From: Chitinophagales bacterium | Lineage (GTDB): Bacteria; Bacteroidota; Bacteroidia; Chitinophagales; Chitinophagaceae | Assembly (NCBI GenBank): GCA_021323755.1 | Contig: JAJPKJ010000022.1 | Span: 1 to 64,000, forward strand | Direction of reading: 5' to 3' | DNA: 64,000 bases | Shown: positions 7,491 to 15,567 of the stretch, in pieces | Layout of the letters: each line of letters begins with the position of its first letter | Position numbering within the stretch: position 1 is the first letter of the stretch | Position numbers and translations under genes: made by a program | Notes under the pieces: model-generated | Told to the model about the DNA's origin: nothing | Databases searched by the model: none | Seen by the model: only the letters and a program-made list of their open reading frames with translations

Positions 7491-7913
7491 TTAATTCGAT
7501 TCTGCGTACTTTTTAAAATTATCAAGAATTGCCTGCCATCCATTTTTTTGCATTTCAATAGGATTAGTTCCTTCTGCTTCAAAAGTGGATTCAATAGTTG
7601 TTGTATGATCATCCCCGGTAAAATCAACATTCACTTTTCTATCATCGCCCAAAGTGTACGCGATCTTTTTATAAGTATCTACCTCATCGTAAACACCCCA
7701 AAAATCAAATCCAAAACTTCCGTCCTTTGCTTCCATTCTTGATAAAAACTTTCCGCCGACCCGCAGATCATTTTCTGCACTGGGCGTATGCCAGTCTGGT
7801 GACGCGCTGTTCCATTGTTTGATATGTTCTGGCTCAGTCCAAAATTTCCAAACTTTTTCAACTGGCGCATTCACGGTATTTCCGATGGTGATCTTTGCTT
7901 TTGATGTTTCCAT
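7491..7913 (-). CDS. SRPBCC / AHSA1-domain protein
   Basis: A 140-residue SRPBCC protein with NAPVEKVWKFWTEPEHIKQWN, the central GGKFLSRMEAKDGSFGFDFWG and the C-terminal GWQAILDNFKKY helix. It is the first gene of a five-gene leftward operon (SRPBCC, VOC, VOC, DoxX-like, small protein). A good promoter lies 32 bases upstream, and a GlxA/AraC regulator is divergent, so control by that regulator is plausible. The ligand is unknown. Confidence 0.88.
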   Translation of the reverse strand: METSKAKITIGNTVNAPVEKVWKFWTEPEHIKQWNSASPDWHTPSAENDLRVGGKFLSRMEAKDGSFGFDFWGVYDEVDTYKKIAYTLGDDRKVNVDFTGDDHTTTIESTFEAEGTNPIEMQKNGWQAILDNFKKYAESN

Positions 7914-7944
7914 TCTGATAATTTTTAATGGTGATTTAATAACA

Positions 7945-7975
7945 CAAACTTAGAACAAGCCTATCATATACAAAA
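7945..7975 (-). promoter_or_regulatory. promoter of the SRPBCC-VOC-DoxX operon
   Basis: Read leftward: TTTTG (7975-7971), an 18-base spacer and TAAGTTTG (7952-7945), matching the Bacteroidota TTTG/TAnnTTTG consensus. An inverted repeat, TACA-AAA-TGTA, overlaps the -33 element (7969-7979) and could be a regulator site. It lies in the 121-base divergent region shared with the GlxA-like gene. Confidence 0.6.
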
Positions 7976-8034
7976 TGTACAAAAAAGACAAATAAGAGGT
8001 GTTTTGCGACATCACAATTTCTTACCTTTACCAA

Positions 8035-9012
8035 ATGAAAAATGTTGCGATATTGATTCCGGAATCAAGCGTAATGCAGGCGATTGCGGATCCGCGTTAT
8101 TTATTCACTACTGTCAATCAGTTTCTAACGGTTTCTGGAAAAAAGCCATTATTCAATGTTCAACTTGTTGGAGCAAAAAAAGAAATCAAATTGAATGATG
8201 GCTTGTTCACAGTGCATGCTGATAAATTATTGAACGATGTAAAAAAAACAGACCTGGTCTTGGTGCCTGCTTTATTCGGAGATATGTCCTGCGCTCTTGC
8301 TGCCAATAAAAAGCTTGTACCCTGGATCCTGCAACAGTATAATCAGGGGGCTGAAGTTGCTTCACTATGTGTGGGTGCATTCTTGCTGGCTTCCACTGGC
8401 TTACTGAATGGGAAGAAATGTTCAACGCATTGGGGATTCTCAGATGAACTCCGCGAAATGTTTCCGGAAGTCGAAGTGGTGGATGGAAGTATTGTAACGG
8501 AAGAGAATCGTATTTACTCGAGCGGCGGCGCAAATTCTTACTGGAACTTATTATTACACCTTGTTGAAAAATATACGGATCGCGAAACGGCAATTCTTGC
8601 TTCAAAATATTTTGCTATTGACATTGACCGGAACAGTCAATCGGCTTTTGCGATGTTCAAGGGACAAAAAGAGCATGATGATGTAGCAATTAAAAAAGCC
8701 CAGGAACATATTGAGCAAAATATTGACGAAAGAATAACGGTCGATGAACTGGCAGATAAAGTTGCCGTTGGCAGAAGGAGTTTTGAAAGAAGATTTAAAC
8801 GTGCAACCAACAATTCTGTTTTAGAATATATTCATCGGGTAAAGATAGAGGCGGCAAAAAGGAGTTTTGAAACCAGTCGCAAAAACATAAATGAAGTGAT
8901 GTATAATGTCGGATACACGGACACCAAGGCATTTCGCACCATCTTTAAAAAAATCACCGGACTGACACCCATTGAATACCGAAACAAGTATAATAAGCTT
9001 GCACAAAAATAA
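8035..9012 (+). CDS. GlxA-like transcriptional regulator (DJ-1/PfpI domain + AraC HTH)
   Basis: A 325-residue regulator. Residues 1 to about 190 form a DJ-1/PfpI (class I glutamine amidotransferase-like) domain with the nucleophile-elbow motif LCVGAFLLASTG. Residues about 215-325 form an AraC-type double helix-turn-helix (VDELADKVAVGRRSFERRFKR, then the second motif with VGYTDTKAFRTIFKK and GLTPIEYR). The ATG at 8035 is chosen because the protein fold begins there; an in-frame start at 7999 adds an unrelated dozen residues. Such regulators usually activate a neighbouring operon, here presumably the divergent SRPBCC operon. The ligand is unknown. Confidence 0.9.
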   Translation: MKNVAILIPESSVMQAIADPRYLFTTVNQFLTVSGKKPLFNVQLVGAKKEIKLNDGLFTVHADKLLNDVKKTDLVLVPALFGDMSCALAANKKLVPWILQQYNQGAEVASLCVGAFLLASTGLLNGKKCSTHWGFSDELREMFPEVEVVDGSIVTEENRIYSSGGANSYWNLLLHLVEKYTDRETAILASKYFAIDIDRNSQSAFAMFKGQKEHDDVAIKKAQEHIEQNIDERITVDELADKVAVGRRSFERRFKRATNNSVLEYIHRVKIEAAKRSFETSRKNINEVMYNVGYTDTKAFRTIFKKITGLTPIEYRNKYNKLAQK

Positions 9013-9078
9013 AATCATGCAATCTTTTCTTTATTTTTATTTGAGGTGAATATTAAGAATCAGTTTAAAAATAATCAT

Positions 9079-9984
9079 ATGTACGATATCTGCTGCGTTG
9101 GACATATTACTTTAGACAAAGTTGTTACGACCAAAGGAGTCGCCCGCATGCCAGGCGGAACTTCATTTTATTTTTCAAATGCTATTTGCAATATGGATCT
9201 GAATTATTTGCTGATCACTATTCTTGCAAAACCAGAATTACATTTTGTATCAGACTTGCGCGTAAAAGGAATCAAAGTAAATATTGCGGCATTATCACCA
9301 CACACTGTTTTCTTTGAAAATAATTACACTGAGGATCTCGATCACAGAACGCAGCAGGTGCTGCAGCTCTCAGATCCGTTTACTGTTGATCAGCTTATTG
9401 AGACGGATGCAAAAATTTTTCATTTGGGGCCTCTACTTGCAGATGATATTCCGGTAGATGTCATTAAGACATTGTCTAAAAAAGCAAAAGTTTCGCTTGA
9501 TGTACAAGGTTATTTACGAAAAGTTGAAAATAAGAAGGTTTATGCTATTGATTGGCCTGAAAAAAGAAGAGCATTGCAATGTGTACACACATTAAAAGCA
9601 AACGAATTTGAAATGGAATCATTAACCGGAAGTAATGATGTAAGAAGAGCGGCCAAAATTTTATTCGACTGGGGGGTAAAAGAAATTGTAATTACATTAG
9701 GCAAACATGGTTCCGTTATCTATGATGGCGTTCATTTCTATGATATTCCGGCTTATATTCCCACCAGCGATGTTGTTGATGCTACAGGCTGCGGTGATAC
9801 TTATATGGCCGGGTATTTATATCAAAGAATTAAAGGAGCGGGATTTCAACAGGCCGGGGAATTTGCCGCGGCAATGGCTACCGTAAAAATCGAATCTTAT
9901 GGTCCATTTATGGGCACTGAAAAGCAGGTATTGAATTTACTTTCCGATTCAAAAAGAAGAGTGTTTTCTAATTATGCAATGTAG
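9079..9984 (+). CDS. PfkB-family carbohydrate kinase
   Basis: A 301-residue sugar kinase of the ribokinase/PfkB family. It starts MYDICCVGHITLDK, has the substrate-binding MPGGTSFYFSNA segment near residue 32, the NEFE motif in the middle, and the C-terminal signature DATGCGDTYMAGYL that carries the catalytic Asp and anion hole. It transfers phosphate from ATP to a sugar or related polyol; the exact substrate cannot be assigned. A GTG 11 codons upstream is possible, but the ATG at 9079 matches the family's beginning. It follows the GlxA gene by 66 bases and may or may not be cotranscribed. Confidence 0.85.
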   Translation: MYDICCVGHITLDKVVTTKGVARMPGGTSFYFSNAICNMDLNYLLITILAKPELHFVSDLRVKGIKVNIAALSPHTVFFENNYTEDLDHRTQQVLQLSDPFTVDQLIETDAKIFHLGPLLADDIPVDVIKTLSKKAKVSLDVQGYLRKVENKKVYAIDWPEKRRALQCVHTLKANEFEMESLTGSNDVRRAAKILFDWGVKEIVITLGKHGSVIYDGVHFYDIPAYIPTSDVVDATGCGDTYMAGYLYQRIKGAGFQQAGEFAAAMATVKIESYGPFMGTEKQVLNLLSDSKRRVFSNYAM

Positions 9985-10070
9985 TCCCGTCTAAAAAAGT
10001 ATTTGTTCCTGATTGCTGAAAATGTTTATCTTGAAGCAGCAACCAAAACACGAATATCAACTTTTATATT

Positions 10071-11720
10071 ATGTACTGCTTTCAAAACTTTCACTTTAAT
10101 AAAGTGCGGGCATTCCTTATCGCGTTTCTATTAATTACAAATTATTTTGTTTCTCATGCTCAAAGCATGATGGAGCCAACAGATTACCTGACAAAAGATT
10201 TTCACAAAGGACGTCGGGAAGCATTAAGAAAATTGATGCCGGATAATTCTGTGATGTTTGTATTTGCGTATCCTGAAAGAGTTTTTTCCAGAGACGTTAA
10301 TTATGTATATCACGAAAACCCTGATCTGTATTATTATTCAGGTTATAACGAGCCCAATGCTGTGTTATTGATCTTTAAAGAAATGCAACATGATGCAACG
10401 GGTTCATACGACGAAATATTTTTTGTTCAAAAGCGCGATTCAGCAAATGAAATATTTACGGGTAAAAGATTAGGTATTGATGGAACACGCTCGAAACTTG
10501 GCTTTGATAAGGTCTATCTGGGTGATGATTTTGATAGTCTATGTCCAGATCTAAGCAAACTCAATGTGATTTTTAGCGGAGCACTGGATGGGATACCATA
10601 TGATAATGATCCGGGAAATTTGTACACTTTGTACCAGGTGCTGCAAAAAAAAGCAAAGGTTTCACCGGAAGATTTCAGGGGAGTAAAGGCCGACCTTGAT
10701 ATAATTGCAAAATATGCCCAGTTCAGATACCTGGAAGATTACGTTCAATACTTCCAGCTTAGGGCAAAAGCAAGAAAAGACGATTCCTATAAAAACAATG
10801 AATTTATTCAACAACTGATCAATCATCCGGATTCTACAAGTTTTGAAGCGATAAAAAAGAAGATAAATCCATCGCAAACAAAATCGGCTCCAGACATCTA
10901 TTACGAGTTGACCTGCACAATGCGTGAAATCAAAACACAGGAAGAATTGGCATTATTACGCAAAGCGGTCTTTATCTCGAGCATCGCCCACGCAGAGGTA
11001 ATGAAAGCCATTAACGCGAACATGTCTGAACGAGAATTGGAAGGAATATTTCTCTATGTGCACAAAAAATATGGCGCAGAGGAAGAGGGTTATGGAGCGA
11101 TTGTTGGCTCGGGAGCAAATGGATGCACATTGCATTATGAAGACAACAGTGTTACCAATATGCAGGGGCAAATGGTGGTAATGGATGTTGCAGCAGAATA
11201 TCATGGCTATTCTGCAGATGTAACGCGTTCCGTTCCTGCCACCGGCAAATATTCTCCCGAAGAAAAAGCCATTTACAAGATCGTTTATGACGCACAGGAA
11301 GAAATATTTAAACTATGCAAAGAGGGAACACCATTCGACAGCCTTGACAGCAAAGCAAAGCAAGTGCTGGCTGCAGGATTGATAAAATTGGGTTTGATCT
11401 CGAAAGCGAGTGATGTCGGAATTTATTATCCGCATGGATGTTCGCATCACATGGGGCTTGATGTTCATGACAAAAGCAATTATGGTCCGCTAAGAGAAAA
11501 TATGGTAATCACCGTTGAGCCTGGAATCTACATTCCCGCGGGAAGTAAATGTGATAAAAAATGGTGGAATATCGGCGTGCGTATTGAAGATGATGTAGTG
11601 ATTGGCAAAAACAGTTACGAATTACTGTCTAAGGATGCTCCGCGAAAATGGGAAGACGTTGAAAAAATGACAGCACAAAAAAGTCTGTTTAATGATTTTG
11701 CATTACCCGCAATGAAATAA
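10071..11720 (+). CDS. secreted Xaa-Pro aminopeptidase (M24B)
   Basis: A 549-residue peptidase. It has a signal peptide (about residues 1-31, ending SHA-Q), an N-terminal creatinase/aminopeptidase-P-like domain (about 35-270) and a C-terminal pita-bread M24 domain. The five metal ligands can be seen: Asp372 (MDVAAEY), Asp383 (SADVTR), His459 (HGCSHHMGL), Glu483 (VEPGIY) and Glu506 (RIEDDV). It removes an N-terminal residue preceding proline, probably in the periplasm. It is alone, with a candidate promoter TTTG-N21-TATCTTGA upstream (about 10013-10045). Confidence 0.9.
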   Translation: MYCFQNFHFNKVRAFLIAFLLITNYFVSHAQSMMEPTDYLTKDFHKGRREALRKLMPDNSVMFVFAYPERVFSRDVNYVYHENPDLYYYSGYNEPNAVLLIFKEMQHDATGSYDEIFFVQKRDSANEIFTGKRLGIDGTRSKLGFDKVYLGDDFDSLCPDLSKLNVIFSGALDGIPYDNDPGNLYTLYQVLQKKAKVSPEDFRGVKADLDIIAKYAQFRYLEDYVQYFQLRAKARKDDSYKNNEFIQQLINHPDSTSFEAIKKKINPSQTKSAPDIYYELTCTMREIKTQEELALLRKAVFISSIAHAEVMKAINANMSERELEGIFLYVHKKYGAEEEGYGAIVGSGANGCTLHYEDNSVTNMQGQMVVMDVAAEYHGYSADVTRSVPATGKYSPEEKAIYKIVYDAQEEIFKLCKEGTPFDSLDSKAKQVLAAGLIKLGLISKASDVGIYYPHGCSHHMGLDVHDKSNYGPLRENMVITVEPGIYIPAGSKCDKKWWNIGVRIEDDVVIGKNSYELLSKDAPRKWEDVEKMTAQKSLFNDFALPAMK

Positions 11721-11920
11721 TAAAGTAATTGTGGGAATGACTAAAGTGATCCGCTCCCGAAAATGCAAATCCGACAGTGTGTTTTGAGGGGGCATTTTGA
11801 AATGGTCGAAGGGTGTCTAGGTCGCTGGTTATTACACAATATTGTGGTCAATAATTATTATGGTAATTAATTCGATTTATAACAGAAAAGAGAATATCAT
11901 TCCAAAGGAGTTTTATATTT
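11721..11920. other. AT-rich spacer with a 7-bp inverted repeat
   Basis: There is no gene here. AAAATGC (about 11760) and GCATTTT (about 11791) form an inverted repeat around a G-rich segment. It might be the terminator of the aminopeptidase gene, but there is no T-run. The base composition shifts towards AT from here to the tRNA. Confidence 0.35.
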
Positions 11921-12226
11921 ATGATTAATGGGAAGGTTATAAGTAATCCAATTATTTATCAATCAATGAGTAAAATCAACTCCGCAGTAATACTATTTAT
12001 CCTTTCCGATATTTGCCTGTACTGTTTATTCAAATTACCTATTTCAGGAGCTTATTTATTATATGGTTCTTTCATACTTCCAACATTGACTATTATAGCC
12101 GGAATCATTCAACTTATAAGAAAGGTTGGGTCAAAAATATTGACCATAATAGCAATAACCGGAGGGTCATTAATTCTATTATTCATGATTTGTTTAATAT
12201 TTGGAATGGCAAAGATTGGTTGCTAA
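11921..12226 (+). CDS. hypothetical small membrane protein (101 aa)
   Basis: A 101-residue protein with three or four hydrophobic segments (about residues 20-36, 42-65, 70-92), rich in Ile and Leu, with a short N-terminal cytoplasmic stretch. I recognise no family. Unusually for this window it has a proper Shine-Dalgarno, AAGGAG, ten bases before the ATG. An overlapping frame (12013-12270) has poorer composition and is a shadow. Together with the next gene it lies in an AT-rich patch ending at tRNA-Arg and could be acquired DNA. Confidence 0.55.
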   Translation: MINGKVISNPIIYQSMSKINSAVILFILSDICLYCLFKLPISGAYLLYGSFILPTLTIIAGIIQLIRKVGSKILTIIAITGGSLILLFMICLIFGMAKIGC

Positions 12227-12367
12227 ACAACCTAACAACGATAACAAAAACACAAATAAAACGAAAATGAAAATCCGGATAAGAACTCTCCTTAAAATAT
12301 TACGCTCTCCAACAAATAACAATTGCAGTAACGGTAACCATAAAACTCTCGTTAGCTTAATCCCTGA

Positions 12368-12649
12368 ATGAATAAGAATCTAAATTTATATACCAGCATT
12401 TCTTTTACCGTATTGGCAATAACCATAATAATTCCCCTTATCTATTACATAACGATCAAATCAACTTTTCCACTACCTTTTCAAAGAATTCTAACGATAT
12501 TATCACGGTTTAATCGGGTAAATTCAATTTTATTAATGATAGCCGGAATGTATTATCTTATCCATAGGCAATACACAAGAGGGATTCTTTGTTTCGCTGT
12601 ACCAATTGTATATTTTCTGATTCTAATTACCGTTGTAGTTTATCTATAG
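12368..12649 (+). CDS. hypothetical small membrane protein (93 aa)
   Basis: A 93-residue protein with three predicted transmembrane helices (about residues 9-29, 50-66, 71-92) and a basic loop (RQYTRG) before the last. No family is recognised. It follows the preceding membrane protein by 141 bases on the same strand, and the two are similar in size and layout but not obviously in sequence. Confidence is limited because AT-rich spacers easily produce hydrophobic frames. Confidence 0.45.
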   Translation: MNKNLNLYTSISFTVLAITIIIPLIYYITIKSTFPLPFQRILTILSRFNRVNSILLMIAGMYYLIHRQYTRGILCFAVPIVYFLILITVVVYL

Positions 12650-13052
12650 AAAGTGGACACAACCAATAAAGGGTAGAAGGCTTAAATGCGTGACGGTAAA
12701 GTAAAATGTCCTAATCTGAAAATGAGCTAATGAAGTAAAGCCACTGTAATCAAGGCTGGGCAACGGTTACAAGAGACCCAATTTTTCGTTTTTTAACAAG
12801 TATCAGCAAATTTACTCTCCAACCATCCCTAATTTTAAATCTTTGATAATTTTTAGCCCATTAAAGACGCTATCTAATAACAATCAATCATTTGAATCCA
12901 AATTTGTGTAAGCTAAACTAATGACCCCTAAATTTTACCAATTTTACACCGTAACTCATGTCTTTATTGCATAAAATGGCAACTTTGAAAGATTATTTCC
13001 CATTTAAAACGGAGTGAAATTTTGACTACTGTAGTCATTGATAGTGAAAGTG
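12650..13052. other. gene-free AT-rich spacer next to tRNA-Arg
   Basis: No convincing frame or RNA is seen in these 400 bases. The sequence begins AAAGTGGACACAACC, which resembles insertion-sequence termini in wording only. A GACTAC-T-GTAGTC palindrome (13024-13036) lies just past the tRNA 3' end. The stretch may be a decayed remnant of an insertion at the tRNA gene. Confidence 0.3.
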
Positions 13053-13126
13053 TGATCCGGATTGGATTCGAACCAATGACCCACAGCTTAGAAGGCTGTT
13101 GCTCTATCCAACTGAGCTACCGGACC
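13053..13126 (-). tRNA. tRNA-Arg (anticodon TCT)
   Basis: A 74-base cloverleaf read leftward. The acceptor arm is GGTCCGG (13126-13120) with CCGGATC (13060-13054), including one G-T pair, and discriminator A at 13053. The D-arm contains GCTCAGTTGGATAGAGC. The anticodon arm ACAGC-CTTCTAA-GCTGT has anticodon TCT, which reads AGA codons. The T-arm is ATTGG-TTCGAAT-CCAAT. CCA is not encoded. Confidence 0.95.
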
Positions 13127-13289
13127 GTATTGTTTACCGTTTAGCAACTACCCTAACCAGTAAACGGCTGCAAAAGTAAAACAATGTTTACACAGAATCA
13201 AAACTGAAACCTGATAAGGGATTTGTCCCAAAATTGCTTTTTTTAATTACTCTGGTTTTTCTTAACTTAAGCTACTAAAATTGCTTGTC

Positions 13290-15428
13290 ATGACTAATTT
13301 TGATACATCACACGTAAAAAATATTGCGCTGCTTGGTCATGCCGGTTCCGGCAAGACCACGTTAGCGGAATGTATGCTATTCGAAGCCGCCATTATTTAT
13401 CGCCGCGGAAGCATTGAAGAAAGAAATACCGTTGGTGATTTTTATGAACTGGAACAAGAGCGCGGCAATTCCATTTTCTCAAAATTATTACACACACAAT
13501 GGCGGGGATATAAGATAAATATTCTCGACACACCTGGCTACGATGATTTTTCAGGCGAAGTTTTATCCACGCTTCGCGTCGCCGACACAGCCATAATGCT
13601 ATTAAACGCCAATTTTGGTGTTGAAGTGGGAACCGATATTATCTGGGAATATACCGAGCATTTTAAAACGCCGATGATATTTGCCGTTAATAAATTAGAT
13701 CACGAAAAAGCTGATTTCGATAATGCCGTTGCGCAGGCAAAGGATCATTTCGGAAAGAACGTTTTGGTTGTTCAATATCCCTTGAATCAGGGAGAAGGAT
13801 TTGACTCCATCATTGATGTTTTACGAATGACGATGTATAAATTTCCGGAAGCTGGCGGCAAACCGCAGAAACTGCCAATTCCTGATGAGGAAAGAGAAAA
13901 AGCAGATCGTTTGCATAAGGAATTGATCGAAGCGATCGCAGAAAATGACGAAACTTTAATGGAAAAATATTTTGATAAAGGCGAACTGGACGAGGATGAA
14001 ATGAAGATCGGCTTGAAAAAAGCGATGATCAATCACGATCTGTTTCCACTTTTTTGTGTTTCGGCAAAAAAGAATATGGGCAGTGGAAGAATAATGGGTT
14101 TTATTGACAATGTTTGTCCGAGCGCCAATGAAATGCCCCCGCAAAAAACAATATCCGGTGAATCACTACCCTGCGATGCAAACGGACCTGCCTGTTTATT
14201 TATTTATAAAACAATTTCAGAACCTCATATTGGTGAAATGTCTTTTTTCAAGGTCTATTCTGGCATAGTAAAATCTGGAATGGAGCTGGTGAATGAATCA
14301 AATGGTGTTTCCGAAAAACTGAATCAGCTTTTCGTTGTAGAAGGCATGAAGCGTACGGCAGTGAATGAATTGAGCGCCGGCGATATCGGAGCCACCATCA
14401 AATTAAAACACACACACGTTAATAATACCTTACATGTACGCGGCAAAAATTACGAGTTACCTCCTATCGAATTCCCATCACCATTGATGAGCGTTGCCAT
14501 CGAACCTGCCCAAAAAGGCGATGAAGAAAAACTATCGATCGCATTACACCAGGTACAGGATGAGGACCCTACAGTAATTGTAGAAGTTTCTTCCGAACTA
14601 AAACAAACCATTATACATTGCCAGGGCGAATTACATCTGTCTGTAATCAAATGGAGATTGGAACACATCGCAAAAAACCTCAATGTAAAATTCACAAAAA
14701 CGCGTATCCCTTACCGGGAGACAATCAGAAAATCGGTGCAATCCAATTATCGTCATAAAAAACAATCCGGGGGTGCCGGACAATTTGGAGAAGTGTTCAT
14801 GCAGGTAGAACCATGGTATGAAGGAATGCCAGATCCAAAAGGTTTTTCTGTGCGCGGCCGCGATGAATACAAATTAGACTGGGGCGGAAAATTGGTTTTT
14901 TATAATTGTATCGTCGGTGGCGCAATTGATCAGCGTTTTCTTCCCTCAATATTAAAGGGCGTCATGGAAAAAATGCATATTGGTCCATTGACGGGTTCCT
15001 ATGTGCGTGATGTGCGTGTTTGCGTATATGATGGGAAAATGCATCCGGTTGATTCAAACGATATTTCATTCAAGATCGCTGGAATGATGGCGTTCAAGCA
15101 AGCCTTTCAACAGGCAGATCCGCAAATTCTCGAGCCCATTTATACAGTTTCGGTTCTGTGCCCGGATGAACTCACCGGTTTTATTATCGGCGATCTGCAA
15201 ACACGTCGCGCAATCATTGAAGGAATGGATGCAGAAGGACATTTTACCAAAGTGACCGCCAAAGTTCCGCTTTCGGAAATGGATGGTTATTCCTCTTCGC
15301 TGCGTTCAATTACGCAAGGGCGCGCAAAATTCAGGATGGAATTTTATCAATACACGCCAGTTTCTTTTGAAATACAGCGAAAGCTTATTGATGAATATAA
15401 TAAAGAAGGAGTTTTGGAAACAGCATAA
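13290..15428 (+). CDS. EF-G paralog with altered GTPase centre (EF-G2-like)
   Basis: A 712-residue translational GTPase with the full EF-G layout: G domain (about 1-280), domain II, then domains III-V with the RETI and GGAGQFGEV motifs of domain IV. The P-loop GHAGSGKT (16-23) and NKLD (134-137) are normal. Switch I reads QERGNSI (56-62) instead of the usual RGITI. Switch II reads DTPGYDDF (80-87), so Tyr84 replaces the catalytic His of EF-G. This fits the EF-G2-type paralogs of Bacteroidota, one of which in Bacteroides has been described as supporting translation without GTPase activity. An upstream TTG start (13281) is less likely. It is monocistronic and divergent from tRNA-Arg. Confidence 0.88.
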   Translation: MTNFDTSHVKNIALLGHAGSGKTTLAECMLFEAAIIYRRGSIEERNTVGDFYELEQERGNSIFSKLLHTQWRGYKINILDTPGYDDFSGEVLSTLRVADTAIMLLNANFGVEVGTDIIWEYTEHFKTPMIFAVNKLDHEKADFDNAVAQAKDHFGKNVLVVQYPLNQGEGFDSIIDVLRMTMYKFPEAGGKPQKLPIPDEEREKADRLHKELIEAIAENDETLMEKYFDKGELDEDEMKIGLKKAMINHDLFPLFCVSAKKNMGSGRIMGFIDNVCPSANEMPPQKTISGESLPCDANGPACLFIYKTISEPHIGEMSFFKVYSGIVKSGMELVNESNGVSEKLNQLFVVEGMKRTAVNELSAGDIGATIKLKHTHVNNTLHVRGKNYELPPIEFPSPLMSVAIEPAQKGDEEKLSIALHQVQDEDPTVIVEVSSELKQTIIHCQGELHLSVIKWRLEHIAKNLNVKFTKTRIPYRETIRKSVQSNYRHKKQSGGAGQFGEVFMQVEPWYEGMPDPKGFSVRGRDEYKLDWGGKLVFYNCIVGGAIDQRFLPSILKGVMEKMHIGPLTGSYVRDVRVCVYDGKMHPVDSNDISFKIAGMMAFKQAFQQADPQILEPIYTVSVLCPDELTGFIIGDLQTRRAIIEGMDAEGHFTKVTAKVPLSEMDGYSSSLRSITQGRAKFRMEFYQYTPVSFEIQRKLIDEYNKEGVLETA

Positions 15429-15436
15429 TCTTGCGT

Positions 15437-15559
15437 TTTGTAGTTTTGAGTTTCGAGTTCATCGGCTCCGATCGACTATACAAATTATTTATTCGTAAAT
15501 TTTCGGAAAATAGGAGTTCATTACGAATTCAATCACCGATAAGCTACAAACTCAAAACT
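15437..15559. repeat. nested inverted-repeat element between the EF-G paralog and ung
   Basis: Outer arms AGTTTTGAGTTT (15442-15453) and AAACTCAAAACT (15548-15559) are perfect 12-bp complements. Inside are ATCGG-CT-CCGAT (15461-15472), ATTCGTAA/TTACGAAT (15491-15498/15521-15528) and ATTTT-CGG-AAAAT (15499-15511). The arms consist of heptamer-like words (TTTTGTAG TTTTGAG TTTCGAG). It could be a folded RNA or a short repeat unit; there is no coding capacity. Confidence 0.55.
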
Positions 15560-15567
15560 GAAACTGA

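Noticed and set aside
11746-11753. GTGATCCG as a direct repeat of the tRNA-Arg 3' end (attachment site)
   Set aside because: Only eight bases match and flanking bases diverge; this is expected by chance over 1.3 kb with such words.
12013-12270. 85-residue plus-strand frame overlapping the 101-residue membrane protein
   Set aside because: It is in the shifted frame of a better gene that has a Shine-Dalgarno, and its composition is poor in hydrophobic order.
12649-12670. AAAGTGGACAC wording like an insertion-sequence end
   Set aside because: No partner inverted repeat, no transposase and no target duplication can be found.
13024-13036. GACTAC-T-GTAGTC palindrome as tRNA terminator
   Set aside because: There is no adequate T-run and the stem is only six base pairs; left as an unassigned palindrome.
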